A stretch of 64,000 nt of DNA from Muraenolepis orangiensis (taxonomy: Eukaryota > Chordata > Actinopteri > Gadiformes > Muraenolepididae): contig CM051021.1 of assembly GCA_027704905.1 (NCBI GenBank), positions 1,416,490 through 1,480,489 on the forward strand. The letters are read 5' to 3'. This document shows, piece after piece, positions 1 to 9,129 of this stretch. Every line of letters begins with the position of its first letter. Position 1 is the first letter of the stretch. Under the pieces are notes generated by a model, which searched no databases, was not told the origin of the DNA, and saw only the letters and a program-made list of their open reading frames with translations. The position numbers and the translations under genes were made by a program.

Positions 1-9
1 ATATATTCC

Positions 10-80
10 TGCTACATCATGGGAATCGAACCCAGGGCTCTGGCTGAGTTAATGCCACGCTCTGACAACTAAGGTCCATT
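10..80 (-). repeat. tRNA-derived sequence (SINE head or tRNA pseudogene)
   Basis: Read on the minus strand, this stretch has a perfect RNA polymerase III B box (GGTTCGATTCC, plus positions 22-32). It sits in a small T-arm-like stem (TGGG/CCCA), with a degenerate A-box-like TTGTCAGAGCGTGG about 35 bases upstream. The stems are not good enough for a functional tRNA. It lies just outside the outermost inverted-repeat homology and may continue beyond the window. Confidence 0.45.
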
Positions 81-447
81 AAGGGGAGCGCATATTGAAA
101 TATACTTAGCTGTAACTTGTACACATGGTACACACATGGTACACACGTTTCACACATACAGAGGGTAGTGAGGATGCCGGAAAGGATCAGAAAGGTGTGC
201 ACTTCCATGCATTGAGGAGATCTGTAGGACCAGACCAGTCTGAAGAAGGCCATCTCCATCACACAAGGATCGCTATCACTATCATACTTTTGCTGGACTT
301 TCTGGACTCATTACAGTTACTGCACTGTTCTGCACTGTATTGACAATGCTGCTGCACTACTGGCACTTTAATATGCTTTTTGCACAATTCACCATACGTA
401 TATATATCATCCATAAGTCACTTTATTGTTCTTTTTATTGTTTTCAG

Positions 448-931
448 TAGGGCTGTGCAATATCGTATCGTATTTTGTCATACCGCGGTAATGACGATAA
501 TTAATGACGTGTTTACATATGCGACAAACGTGGGCGTGTAGAAGGAGAACAACAATGGCGGAAGGCGGAGTTCCAAACGTAGGCGAGGAGGAGTTAATGG
601 AGAAAAAGGGAGCTGGAATTGGCTTCTATTCACGGCTATCATATCACTCCGCTAGTAGTCCCGTTCACTTTTCCTGAAGGAAAATACTGACTTGCTGATA
701 GAATTGCTGAATTGTTTGCACCAGTTGCCAAGCAACGCCTCAACTTTGGAGAACAATTTTTTTTCTAAGTAAATCTTATTTAGTCGGGACCGACTACCGA
801 CTTATTAATGAGCGTTCCGTTCATTATCCCTTACATATTTGATGATGGTAAGGATTAAGATTTATTTCATTTGTTTTGTCATTTATCGTCATTTATCGTT
901 TATAGTTTTAAGTCCATATCGCCCAGCCCTA
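448..931 (+). mobile_element. Non-autonomous hAT-like MITE, copy 1
   Basis: The ends are TAGGGCTGTGCAATATCG and ATATCGCCCAGCCCTA. The flanking 8-bp duplications are gttttcag (440-447) and gtgttcag (932-939), one mismatch. It has no coding capacity. It is the same family as 1,078-1,600 in opposite orientation; both share internal AACAATGGCGGAAGGCGGAG-like sequence. It is absent from the right arm, where the LINE tail is continuous. Confidence 0.85.
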
Positions 932-1077
932 GTGTTCAGTATTGTTATAGTATTGTATTGTTTATAGTATACAGTTTAGTACATAGTATAGTGTTGTGTA
1001 TAGTACTGTATAGTTTAGTATAGTATTGTATAGTTTAGTATAGTATGGAATAGGAATAGGAATGCATACAGAATAAG

Positions 1078-1600
1078 TAGGGCTGGGCGATATGGACTTA
1101 AAACTATATCACGATATTTCATGGTATTTATTGCGATAACGATAAATGACGATAAATGACCAAAAAAAATTATAATAATCTTAATCCTTACCATCATCAA
1201 ATACGTAAGGGATAATGAACGGAACGCTCATTAATAAGTTGGTAGTCGGTCCCGCTCATTAATAAGTCGGTACTCCGAAGTTGACGCGTTGCTTGGCAAC
1301 TGGCGCAAACAATTCAGCAATTCTATCAGCAAGTCAGTATTTTCCGTCAGGAAAAGTGAACGGGACTACTAGCGGAGTGATATGATAGCCGTGAATAGAA
1401 GCCAATTCCAGCTCCTTTTTTCTCGATTAACTCTCGAGTAACTCCGCCTTCCGCCATTGTTGTTCTCCTTCTACATGCCCACATTTGTCGCATATGTAAA
1501 CACGTCATTAATTATCGTCATTATGCGGTATGACAAAATACTTATCGTGGGGAGGCCTTTTCGCGATAAACGATAAACGATACGATATGACACAGCCCTA
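1078..1600 (-). mobile_element. Non-autonomous hAT-like MITE, copy 2 (inverted)
   Basis: Termini are TAGGGCTGGGCGATATGG and the matching inverted end CACAGCCCTA. It interrupts the LINE 3' motif GGAGTAAGCATTCC; the flanking octamers agaataag/ggagtaag match at 6 of 8. It mirrors the 448-931 copy, so the two can form a stem with a loop of about 146 bp. It is absent from the right arm. Confidence 0.83.
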
Positions 1601-1650
1601 GGAGTAAGCATTCCATTGGACTTCCATTGTACAAAAAATAACATCTTGAA

Positions 1651-1839
1651 TCGAGCAGAAAAACAGATCATTGGCCACCAGCTGCCACCTTGAGTTGTCC
1701 CTGGTGGTCTTCTGTTTACCCTTCACTCCCATTAGCATCCTGCTGATGAGGGCAGTATGGCATGTGTCATTACCTCCTCATTAGCATGTTCCATGTGGGG
1801 GCAAACGGCCCGGGGGTCTGAGATGAAACCATCTGGAGG
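1651..1839. other. Arm sequence, unassigned
   Basis: Low-copy-looking DNA with two ATTAGCAT-type motifs. It is mirrored at 61,560-61,690, where a C-run differs in length. No gene is seen. Confidence 0.6.
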
Positions 1840-2062
1840 ATTTTGAATTGGAGCTATTGTATATACACAGCTGCCCGGGAGCAGTGTAGGGATCTGGTCC
1901 CTTGCTCAACGGCACCTCGGTCATGCACAGGAGATGGAACTGGCACCTTTTTCCAAGTACCAGTTCTCACTCCGTACTCGGTCCGTTTCGGGGACTTGAA
2001 CCAGCAACCCTGCGGTTCCCGAGCCAAGTCCCAACAGACTGAGCTACTGCCGCCGCTCAACT
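1840..2062 (-). repeat. tRNA-derived SINE (arm-shared)
   Basis: The minus strand has a tRNA-like head with A-box-like GTAGCTCAGTCTGTTGGG and B box GGTTCAAGTCC. The body motif follows (CAAGGGACCAGATCCCTACA, CAGCTGTGTATATACAAT). This is the tRNA-derived SINE type widespread in teleosts. A shorter copy lies at 61,385-61,510 in the right arm. Confidence 0.8.
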
Positions 2063-2099
2063 CCATTGGATCTCATTGTGATCTAACGAAACTATCCAA

Positions 2100-2254
2100 A
2101 AAAAAACATTTGGACCAGAGAGAGTAGAGTCAGCTGAACACCACTTTACTCCTCTCACATTGTGATAGTGTCTTCCCTGTAGAGAGGACCGGCTGGCCTC
2201 CAACAGGACCACAGGGAGTTAGAGAGGGCCGGGAGCCGGGGAAGGGAGAATGAA
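2100..2254. repeat. Single 40-bp repeat unit in arm sequence
   Basis: At about 2,185-2,232 there is one unit of the 40-bp repeat that is expanded to about 44 units at 59,499-61,262 in the right arm. The flanks on both sides match the right arm. Confidence 0.8.
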
Positions 2255-2499
2255 CTAAAGATTAGAGGTGGGACGATCGATCGGCTTCCGATCATTATCG
2301 GCCGATTTTGAAGAAAAATGCGCAATCGGAGAATGCCGATCTTGCTTTAATGTTGCCGATTTCATAGCCGATCCTGCACGTGAGAAACACGTGAGCTCAT
2401 CTCTTTACCAGCGAGTAAAACACGTGGGGCCCCGCCTCTTTTCTAAACAGAGTGATACTCGCCCTGTCAGCGGTGTCTGCAGTGTAGAGTTTCTTCAAA

Positions 2500-2685
2500 G
2501 TGTGTGATACAGATGTAACATTTGCCATCTGTAATGTGTGCAAAGAGAAAATATCTCGTGGAGGAAGCAAGGTAAAAAATTTCAACAAGACAAATTTAAT
2601 AAGACACCTGAAAACCCATCACCCAGCGCAGCATGGCGAGTTTGTTAAACTGACCGTGGAGAACGAGAACCCCAGGAATGCATGA
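2500..2685 (+). pseudogene. BED-type zinc finger fragment of a hAT transposase
   Basis: The 61-residue reading has a C-x2-C...H-x4-H arrangement (FAICNVCKEK, then NLIRHLKTHH), the BED finger that binds DNA at the N terminus of many hAT/ZBED transposases. The catalytic domain is absent. The frame stops just before the nested insertion at 2,708. Function is inferred from family resemblance only; this copy cannot encode a complete transposase. Confidence 0.75.
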
Positions 2686-2707
2686 TGGATGAAACTGTTC
2701 TATAATA

Positions 2708-3192
2708 CAGGGGTTCCCACCCTTTTTTGTGCCACGGACCGGCAGATACATGAAAAAAATCTCGCGGACCGGTTGTCAATTTTCGCGGACCGGTTGTCAA
2801 AGTGTGTGTCAACACACACCCCTAACAAAACGGCAGGGCTCGATTTCAGTATAAACGCGCATGTACGCGGAGCGCCCGTAACAAAAACGGCGCGCTCGAC
2901 CGACACGTCACTAGCGCGTAGTCTCTTTAGTAGCGCGTGTAACTGAAAGTCTCTCGTTATGCCGCCGATATATATTTAATCTATATATATAGATTATACC
3001 GCTATATAATCTATATATATATAGATTATACTATATATATCATCTCTATATATAGATTATACCGCCCGCCGTTCACCTATACTCAAATTATTTGAGTCAA
3101 ATATGATGATAAACACACAGCTGTTTCGCGGCCCGGCAGTAACACCTCCACGGCCCGGTACCGGTCCGCGGCCCGGCGTTTGGGAACCCCTG
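2708..3192 (+). mobile_element. Nested non-autonomous hAT element
   Basis: The ends are CAGGGGTTCCCACCC and TTTGGGAACCCCTG. The 8-bp target duplication is perfect: ctataata at 2,700-2,707 and 3,193-3,200. It is inserted in the hAT at 2,263-3,329. An AT-rich set of palindromes (tatagatta/taatctata) occupies about 2,968-3,062. No coding potential. Confidence 0.9.
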
Positions 3193-3337
3193 CTATAATA
3201 GACTGCTATAGCAGCAATACACTATAGCTGCAAAAAAAATTAAAAAATCGGTGATCGGTGATCGGTGGGGCAGATATTTCTCATTGTCATCGGTGATCGG
3301 TGGCAAAAAACGTGATCGTCCCATCCCTACTAAAGAT

Positions 3338-3749
3338 ACAAACAAGCGTTCTCAATTCGGCTCCGTACTCCATGAACCATGAGGTTTAATACCACATGTC
3401 CAAAATATTGCACCACCACTATTATCACTTTGTGTCTGAGCAGCACCAGATGAGAGACAATCGAGCGCGAGCGAGCGAGAGAGAGAGAGAGACAGAGACA
3501 GAGATAATGGCTGAGTCTATGAATCCCTCTGCTGCGTGTCTCTTCATCCTTCTCCCTCCCTCCCCCCTTCTAGCTCCTCCCCCTCCTGATGAAATGCTCC
3601 CAGGAGAACTGTGTGGAGACATCTGTTAGAGAGTGTGGTATGTAGTGTAGTATACAAACAGTTATTCAGCCTATGCATAGACAAAGATATAAGAGCTAGG
3701 CTCATATAGACATCCACATGTTAAAAACAGCCGTAAAAAGATTGTTTCG
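3338..3749. other. Arm sequence, unassigned
   Basis: Mirrors 57,290-57,885. It includes a short (GA)n at about 3,474-3,505; the right arm has a much longer (CT)n (57,533-57,697) at the same place. Pyrimidine-rich at 3,540-3,600. No gene. Confidence 0.7.
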
Positions 3750-4726
3750 TACATTGGAATGCTTACTCCTCATTCACTCCCGCAGTATAAATCTCCAAAA
3801 ACAATACCATCAAAATAATATACAATAAAAATAAAAATGAACAAAAAAAGAACAGCAAACTGACTGATAGATGGTATGAACATCTGTTGACTTAAAAATA
3901 TTTAAAAGCATTTAAAGTGCCAGAAGTGCAGCAGCATCATGAATACAGTGCAGTACAGTGCAGTGCAGTAGCTGTAATGAGTCCAGAAAGTCCAGTAAGT
4001 ATAAAAGTGTAATGTTGATGACAATGTTATGAAAGTGGCCGCACTCCTGCAGCACAGTAGCAGTTCAGTCACAGTTGCACAGTCGCAGTTCACTGCCTGT
4101 GGATAAAAACGATCCTTAAACCTGGTAGTCCTTGTACGGATGCTGCAACCGGCGACCAGACGGTAGGGAGGGAGAGGAGATGGTGCCCAGGATGATTGCA
4201 GTCCTTTGTGATGGACATGGCCTTCTTCCGACATCTGGTCCTACAGATCTCCTCAATGCATGGAAGCGCACACCAGATGATCTTCTCTGCCGTCCTCACG
4301 ACCCTCTGGACGGCATTATTGTCCTGTGCAGTGGTGTTGCCATACAACACAGTGACGCCACTCGTCAGGACGCTCTCTACGGTGCCACGGTAGAAGTTCA
4401 CTAGCCACCTCTGGTCTATTCCGCTTTTCCTGAGGCACCACAGGGCATAGAGGCGCTGGTGTGCCTTCTTCAGCATGACCTCCGTGTTGCGGGTCCAGGC
4501 CAGGTCGTCAAAAATCTGTAGCCCAAGGAAACAGAAGCAGCTGACGACTGCCACCAGTGTCCCGTCGAGGCTGATGGTGGAGTGGGTGCCCCGGTGGCTC
4601 CTGAATTCCACGATGAGCTCCTTAGTCTTGCTGACGTTCAGTGCGAGGTTGAGCTATCTCATCTCTCTACTCGTTTATCAGGCCGATGACTGTGGTGTCG
4701 TCTGCAAACTTGATAATCCAATTATT

Positions 4727-5556
4727 TGTCGCGGGTCGACTTGGGGAGAATGAGGAGGAGGAACGGGGACTTAGGAGGAGAACCCAAGTGCACGACACGA
4801 TGACACACGTATCCAAATAAAGATTCTTTACTGATCAATACAGTAACACAAAAATCACTTAGATGGAAAACGCATGAAGCTCAAAAGCAAAAGACTTAAC
4901 TACAATAATCTGACGGTGGCATGACGTGGAACATGACGCTTGTTCATACACATGAAACAAGTACTCGGCATAACACAATGAGACAGTATATATAATATAA
5001 TATACACATGTACAATGAACCGGCCCCGAACAAAAGAAGACGCCGCCTATTTAAACACACGGAACATAACAGGTGGTCCCAGGCAGCCAATAAGACGGGC
5101 AGGAAAACATGAGGGGGAAATTAACGGTGATGCGCTGCAGCTGCGGGGGAGCACTAACAAGGGGGCGTGGCTATCAGGACGAGGGCTGGGGAAACGATGA
5201 CAGGAATGCGGTACGTGATAGGGGGCGTGGCTACCTGGACGAGGGCTGGGGAAACGGTGACGTGAATGCGGTACGTGATAGGGGGCGTGGCTACCTGGAC
5301 GAGGGCTGGGGAAACGGTGACGTGAATGCGGTACGTGATAGGGGGCGTGGCTACATGGACGAGGGCTTGGGAAACGGTGACAGGAATGCGGAACGTGAAA
5401 AGGGGGCGTGGCTATCCGGGCGAAGGCTGGGGAAACTGACATGAATGCGGGACGTGATAGGGGGCGTGGCTACCCGGGTGAAGGCTGGGGAAACGGTGAC
5501 ATAAATGTGGAACGTGAAAAGGGGGTGTGGCTACCTGGACGAGGGCTGTGAACGCT
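4727..5556. mobile_element. Unidentified ~830-bp insertion inside the LINE
   Basis: The LINE reading breaks after CCAATTATT (4,726) and resumes at GGCAGCAGCCTTGG (about 5,557), with about 50 bp of LINE lost. The insert has an AT-rich first half (AATAAAGATTCTTTACTGATC) and a second half of 60-bp tandem repeats. I found no convincing terminal repeats or coding region and do not recognise the family. Confidence 0.6.
5161..5545. repeat. 60-bp minisatellite, about 6 units
   Basis: The unit starts GGGGGCGTGGCTACCTGGAC and is 60 bp, about 6.4 units. The period divides by three, so it stays open in several frames; these frames are not genes. It is GC-rich in an AT-rich context. Confidence 0.92.
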
Positions 5557-5862
5557 GGCAGCAGCCTTGGGGTGCTCCGGTGTTGAGGACCAGAGTGGAT
5601 GAGATGTTGTTCTCAATCTTCACCACTTGATGCCTGCCCGTCAGGAAGTCCATAATCCAGTTACAGATGGGGCGCCCAGACCTAGGTCCCTCAGTTTCAG
5701 GAACAGCTTGGAGGGAACGATGGTGTTGAACGCCGAGCTGTAGTCAATGAACAGCAGTCTGACGTAGGTGTCCCTCCTGTCTAGGTGCTCCAGGGCCGTG
5801 TGTAGGGCCAGGGAAATGGCGTCACCTACAGACCTGTTTGGTCTGTATGCAAACTGGTCTAA

Positions 5863-6086
5863 TGGATGGCAATGGATTATGGTGAAAGAGCTGAACACAG
5901 CACTGGATCTTAACTGTTTATTCAATAATGGATAGATTTTTACCAATACACCCAATGGGGCTAGAAATCTCCCAACACGTGTGTGTGTGTGAATCCATCC
6001 ATCTTTCTGTCTTTCTGTCTGTCTGTCTTTGTACGCGAGCGTCCATGTCAGCTTGTGCAAGTGTCTGTGAGTATGCGGTGACAAGG

Positions 6087-6163
<77 letters not shown>

Positions 6164-6329
6164 GGCTGAAGAGCAAATCGAACCAAAGACAAAAAGGTGA
6201 GCTATGCTCCGTTATGAACAATGTGGTTTGATTTATTTTTGGGATGAGCTGCAAATATGGTAAATAGACTGCATTTATAAAGCGTTTTTTATCCACAGTG
6301 TGGATCAAGCCTCACATTCACCCGTTCAT
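5863..6329. repeat. Arm sequence with (GT)n microsatellite
   Basis: Mirrors 56,870-57,260. A (GT)n run of about 75 bp occupies 6,088-6,162. Short CTGT/CTTT tetranucleotides precede it at about 6,003-6,030. Confidence 0.85.
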
Positions 6330-6432
6330 ACACACATATTGCTCATGGACACCTAGACAGTTTTGCTAGGAGGAGCCAGGGGATCTAACCAGCAACCCTC
6401 CGGTTGTCAGACAACCCGCTCTACCTCCTAAA
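6330..6432 (-). repeat. tRNA-derived SINE fragment
   Basis: The minus strand reads as a tRNA-like head with GGTAGAGCGGGTTGTCTGAC and GGTTGCTGGTTAGATCCCC. A better copy is in the right arm at 56,634-56,770 on the opposite strand. Confidence 0.7.
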
Positions 6433-7028
6433 CTATTGACTCCCATGTATTCCCCAATATTAAGCGTAGACGGCGCTCTGTGACACCTGTTTGTACTGCC
6501 AGGAGAAATACGGTTTATGTTATGCAGCGCTGCTTAGCGATCACAGCATCATCACCAATATCATTGGACTTGTATGTTCTGATAAAATACAACAGCTCTG
6601 GTTTCTATTTGAGTGGTAAAATGCACGTCAACAAATGACAAATAAAGGAGGGATATCTTTTGGGCCCGACTGCTTAACAAACTTATTTCAAACGTATCAA
6701 ACCAGTGCACAAAACACAAAACCAGGCAGTTGATCAGAAGCACCACATGCCCAGGAGGACAGGAACCACATGACTGATACAATTGAACTGCTGGTGCAGG
6801 CCACCTGGCTCAGGCCATTAGAAGCTTCTTGAGGGGACATGTGGGCTGATGAGGAAACCACTTCCGGAGTTCCTAGTGGTTAACAAGCTGAGCAGATGGT
6901 CCATGGTAGAGCTCCTCCTGAGTGGGTGTGGTGACTGGTTTAACCTGTGGGTCCTTGATGACCAAGGACAACAACTTACAGGTGTGCAGCCTCACCAGCC
7001 CCAGACTCGAAATAGTCTGACTGGGGCC
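6433..7028. other. Arm sequence, unassigned
   Basis: Low-copy-looking DNA mirrored at 56,140-56,630, with very similar sequence around 6,780-6,970 (GAGGAAACCACTTCCGGAGT region). It ends in a small imperfect palindrome (GGGTCCTTGATGACCAAGGA) that flanks the 45-bp minisatellite at all three places where that repeat occurs. Confidence 0.7.
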
Positions 7029-7239
7029 AGGTGATGCTGCTTCAACCAGACTCTAATCAGTCTGACTCAGGCCAGGTGAGGCTGCTTCAACCAGACTCTA
7101 ATCAGTCTGACTGGGGCCAGATGAGGCTGCTTCCACCAGACTCTAAATCAGGCTGACTGGGGCCAGATGAGGCTGCTTCAACCAGACTCTAATCAGTCTG
7201 ACTGGGGCCAGGTGAGGCTGCTTCAACCAGACTCTAATC

Positions 7240-8204
7240 CAGGGATATTCAACTGGCGGCCCGCGGGCCAAATCCGGCCCGCGGGGAGCTTTCTCGTGGC
7301 CCCTGGAACGCACTCCATATTCCAATGTAAAAAAAATAAAAATAATTTTAAATTTCAAAAAATATGTATAATCATTTAAATAAATGTCAATATATGTTCG
7401 CTATTATGTTATCCGAATTAAATGAGTCCAAATTATTTCTCCTTCAATAGTTCTTAAAAGGCAATCTTGCATTGGACTGATCAGCGTGTAATTATCACGA
7501 CATCGTGTCAATCTCGTTACTCTCATTACTGATCCGAAATGAGCGGAGAGAAACGGCGGAAAATTGACGGTGAAAACCGACACTTCAACCCCAAATGGAC
7601 TGATGATTTTGTATTTATTTGACCATCGCACGCCAATCCTAGACCTTTATGTTTAATATGTCAAATAACTGTTTCAGTCTGCAAGGTTGCTAATGTGAGG
7701 CGCCACTATGAGACCAAGCATTCTGCTAACTTCAATGATGCTTACCCGCCTGGTAGCACAGCTAGACGTGGTAAAATAGAAATACTTAAATCTTCTTACA
7801 CTGCATCAACCACTATTCTTACAACTGCTTATGCCAGGACGAGAATCCAGACCCCTGCCAGTTATCATTTGCCCGTTGAGGGATTGTTCTGTTTTAGCCA
7901 CCTCGGGAACCTTGTGTGAAATAAATATCCGTTTACCCGACTGCGTCTCGCTCTCCCTCCTTATATTCCGCAGCAGACCACAAATCTGCCACAGTAGTCT
8001 ACATTACTATTTTGGTTGCCTATTTTACTACTACTACTAATACAATAATAATAATAACAATAATAATAATCATTATTATAATTGCATGGTTGGTTGTACA
8101 ATAACAATGGCATTTGTTCATTTTCGTTGTCACAGTCTTGTGGCCCTCGCCTTCAAGACATTTTACAATTGTGGCCCCCTTCCTAATCTAGTTGAATACC
8201 CCTG
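7240..8204 (+). mobile_element. hAT transposon inserted in the minisatellite
   Basis: The terminal repeats are CAGGGATATTCAACT and AGTTGAATACCCCTG. The target duplication is a perfect 8 bp (ctctaatc at 7,232-7,239 and 8,205-8,212). GC-rich subterminal GGCCCGCGGGCC near the 5' end is typical of some hAT families. Only an N-terminal coding remnant is left, so it is non-autonomous. It is absent from the right arm. Confidence 0.92.
7540..7800 (+). pseudogene. BED-like zinc-finger remnant of a hAT transposase
   Basis: Starting at the ATG at 7,540 the frame reads MSGEKRRKIDGENRHFNPKW, then has an in-frame stop at about 7,619. It continues as LCLICQITVSVCKVANVRRH and YETKHSANF: C-x2-C...H-x4-H, as in the GTF2IRD2/ZBED-like group of hAT transposases. 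The rest of the transposase is missing. Broken; assignment is by motif only. Confidence 0.7.
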
Positions 8205-8293
8205 CTCTAATCAGTCTGACTGGGGCCAGGTGAGGCTGCTTCAACCAGACTCTAATCAGTCTGACTCAGGCCAGGTGAAGCTGCTTCCACCAG

Positions 8294-8715
8294 GAACACT
8301 GGTAACACACTGCTGAGAGGAAAGGGTTCAGAGGTCATGTGCTCACCTTCATGGAGTTCCCTGCATCTCTTCTGGTGCGTCCTCTGGAGAGCCAGTGTGC
8401 CGTCACCGTGCGTCTCCTTGGTAACGCTATGGGGGGGGGAATAGAACCATTAGGGCCTTTATTAAACTGTCCACACCGGGTAACAAAGGTCTCAGCGTGG
8501 ACCTGAGCGCGGTATCGACCCACAGTACAGTGTGACCTAAGAGTTTATCGTCCAGAGTTGTGTCCGCAATATCTGGAAAATATTGTCCACGCCATCCTAT
8601 ATGCATTAAATACAGAACAGATGTACAGTATGTACGAGTATATGATTAAAACAAAGCATAGGGAACGGCTTTTGTTCAATTATTCAATGTTAGCCTTTGT
8701 GCGTTTGTGTGTTTG
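8294..8715. other. Arm sequence, unassigned
   Basis: Mirrored at 55,530-55,800. Over 8,556-8,730 I count 4 mismatches in about 178 positions against the right arm. No gene. Confidence 0.7.
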
Positions 8716-8900
8716 GATAGCTCAGTCTGTTGGGACTTGGGACTTGGGACTTGGGGCTCGGGAACCGGAAGGTCGCCGGTTCAAGTCCCTGAAACACATG
8801 GGCACTGCCGAGGTGCCCTTGAGCAAGACACCAGACCCTTACACTGCTCCCTGGGCAGCTGTATATACAATAGCTCCTAATACTAGGTGTGTACATGTAT
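8716..8900 (+). repeat. tRNA-derived SINE (arm-shared)
   Basis: A-box-like TGGATAGCTCAGTCTGTTGG is followed by B box GGTTCAAGTCC (8,778-8,788). The body (GCCCTTGAGCAAGACACCAG) ends in CTCCTAATACTAGG. The head contains a triplicated GGGACTT. The right-arm copy is at 55,384-55,520 and there carries a long (CA)n tail instead. Confidence 0.85.
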
Positions 8901-9129
8901 GTGACCGATAAAGAGGATTCAATCCTCCACATCCCATTACAGGGACCATAGAGAGAGAGGGGGTGGTAGTGAGAGCCCATTAGAACATGTGTTCAGAGGT
9001 TGGTCAACAGTGAGTCATTCATCTCTCGGCTGACGCATGCAGAGCCGCATTCACGGTGGTTGACAACCTCCCAATGCTGCATCGAAACAGGAGCGCTGCC
9101 TATTGAATGAGCAACACACAAAAGGAGCA
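8901..9129. other. Arm sequence, unassigned
   Basis: Mirrored at 54,975-55,190 with high identity (GACAACCTCCCAATGCTGCA). No gene. Confidence 0.7.

Larger units (their letters stand above)
160..1650 (+). mobile_element. CR1/L2-type LINE 3' fragment, split by two hAT MITEs
   Basis: The 160-250 part matches the C-terminal coding end of the L2 copies elsewhere in the window (CALPCIEEICRTRC region), with an internal deletion after it. The 3' UTR follows (GGACTTTCTGGACTCATTAC, then TTTATTGTTCTTTTTATTG) at 290-447. It resumes at 932-1,077 and ends at 1,601-1,650 with the usual AACATCTTGAATC terminus. The same fragment lies uninterrupted in the right arm at 61,690-62,275, so it predates the duplication. 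Confidence 0.8.
2263..3329 (+). mobile_element. hAT transposon with BED-finger fragment; itself hit by another hAT
   Basis: The terminal inverted repeats are TAGAGGTGGGACGATC and GATCGTCCCATCCCTA. The 8-bp target duplication is perfect: ctaaagat at 2,255-2,262 and 3,330-3,337. The right arm keeps the empty site as one copy (ttaaggat near 57,898). The element is internally deleted: about 580 bp remain after removing the nested insertion, and only the N-terminal zinc-finger coding part is seen. Repeated GATCGGTGATCGG motifs lie inside the 3' end. Confidence 0.92.
3750..5862 (-). mobile_element. CR1/L2-type LINE, left-arm-specific insertion
   Basis: The 3' end is at 3,750 and the coding part runs towards 5,862 on the minus strand. 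The right arm has the empty site: AAAAAGATTGTTT is followed at once by sequence matching GGCAATGGATTATGG near 57,250-57,290. The piece at 4,090-4,611 encodes the C-terminal region after the reverse transcriptase (FLGLQIFDDLAW, LPCIEEICRTRC, LLSLPTVWSP). The piece at 5,556-5,860 encodes RT blocks (FAYRPNRSVGDAISLALHTA, FIDYSSAFNTIVPSKL). The element is 5'-truncated and split by another insertion at 4,727-5,556, which replaces the region that should hold the FADD motif, so it is inactive. Confidence 0.88.
7029..8293. repeat. 45-bp minisatellite, left-arm copy, split by a hAT
   Basis: About five units of the 45-bp repeat (CTTCAACCAGACTCTAATCA in this orientation) at 7,029-7,239, and about two more at 8,205-8,293 after the inserted hAT. 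The right arm has about five uninterrupted units (55,860-56,105). The spacer has a much larger array (33,925-36,795). Confidence 0.93.

Noticed and set aside
10..80. Functional tRNA gene
   Set aside because: B box is good but the acceptor and anticodon stems do not pair well; better explained as a tRNA-derived repeat.
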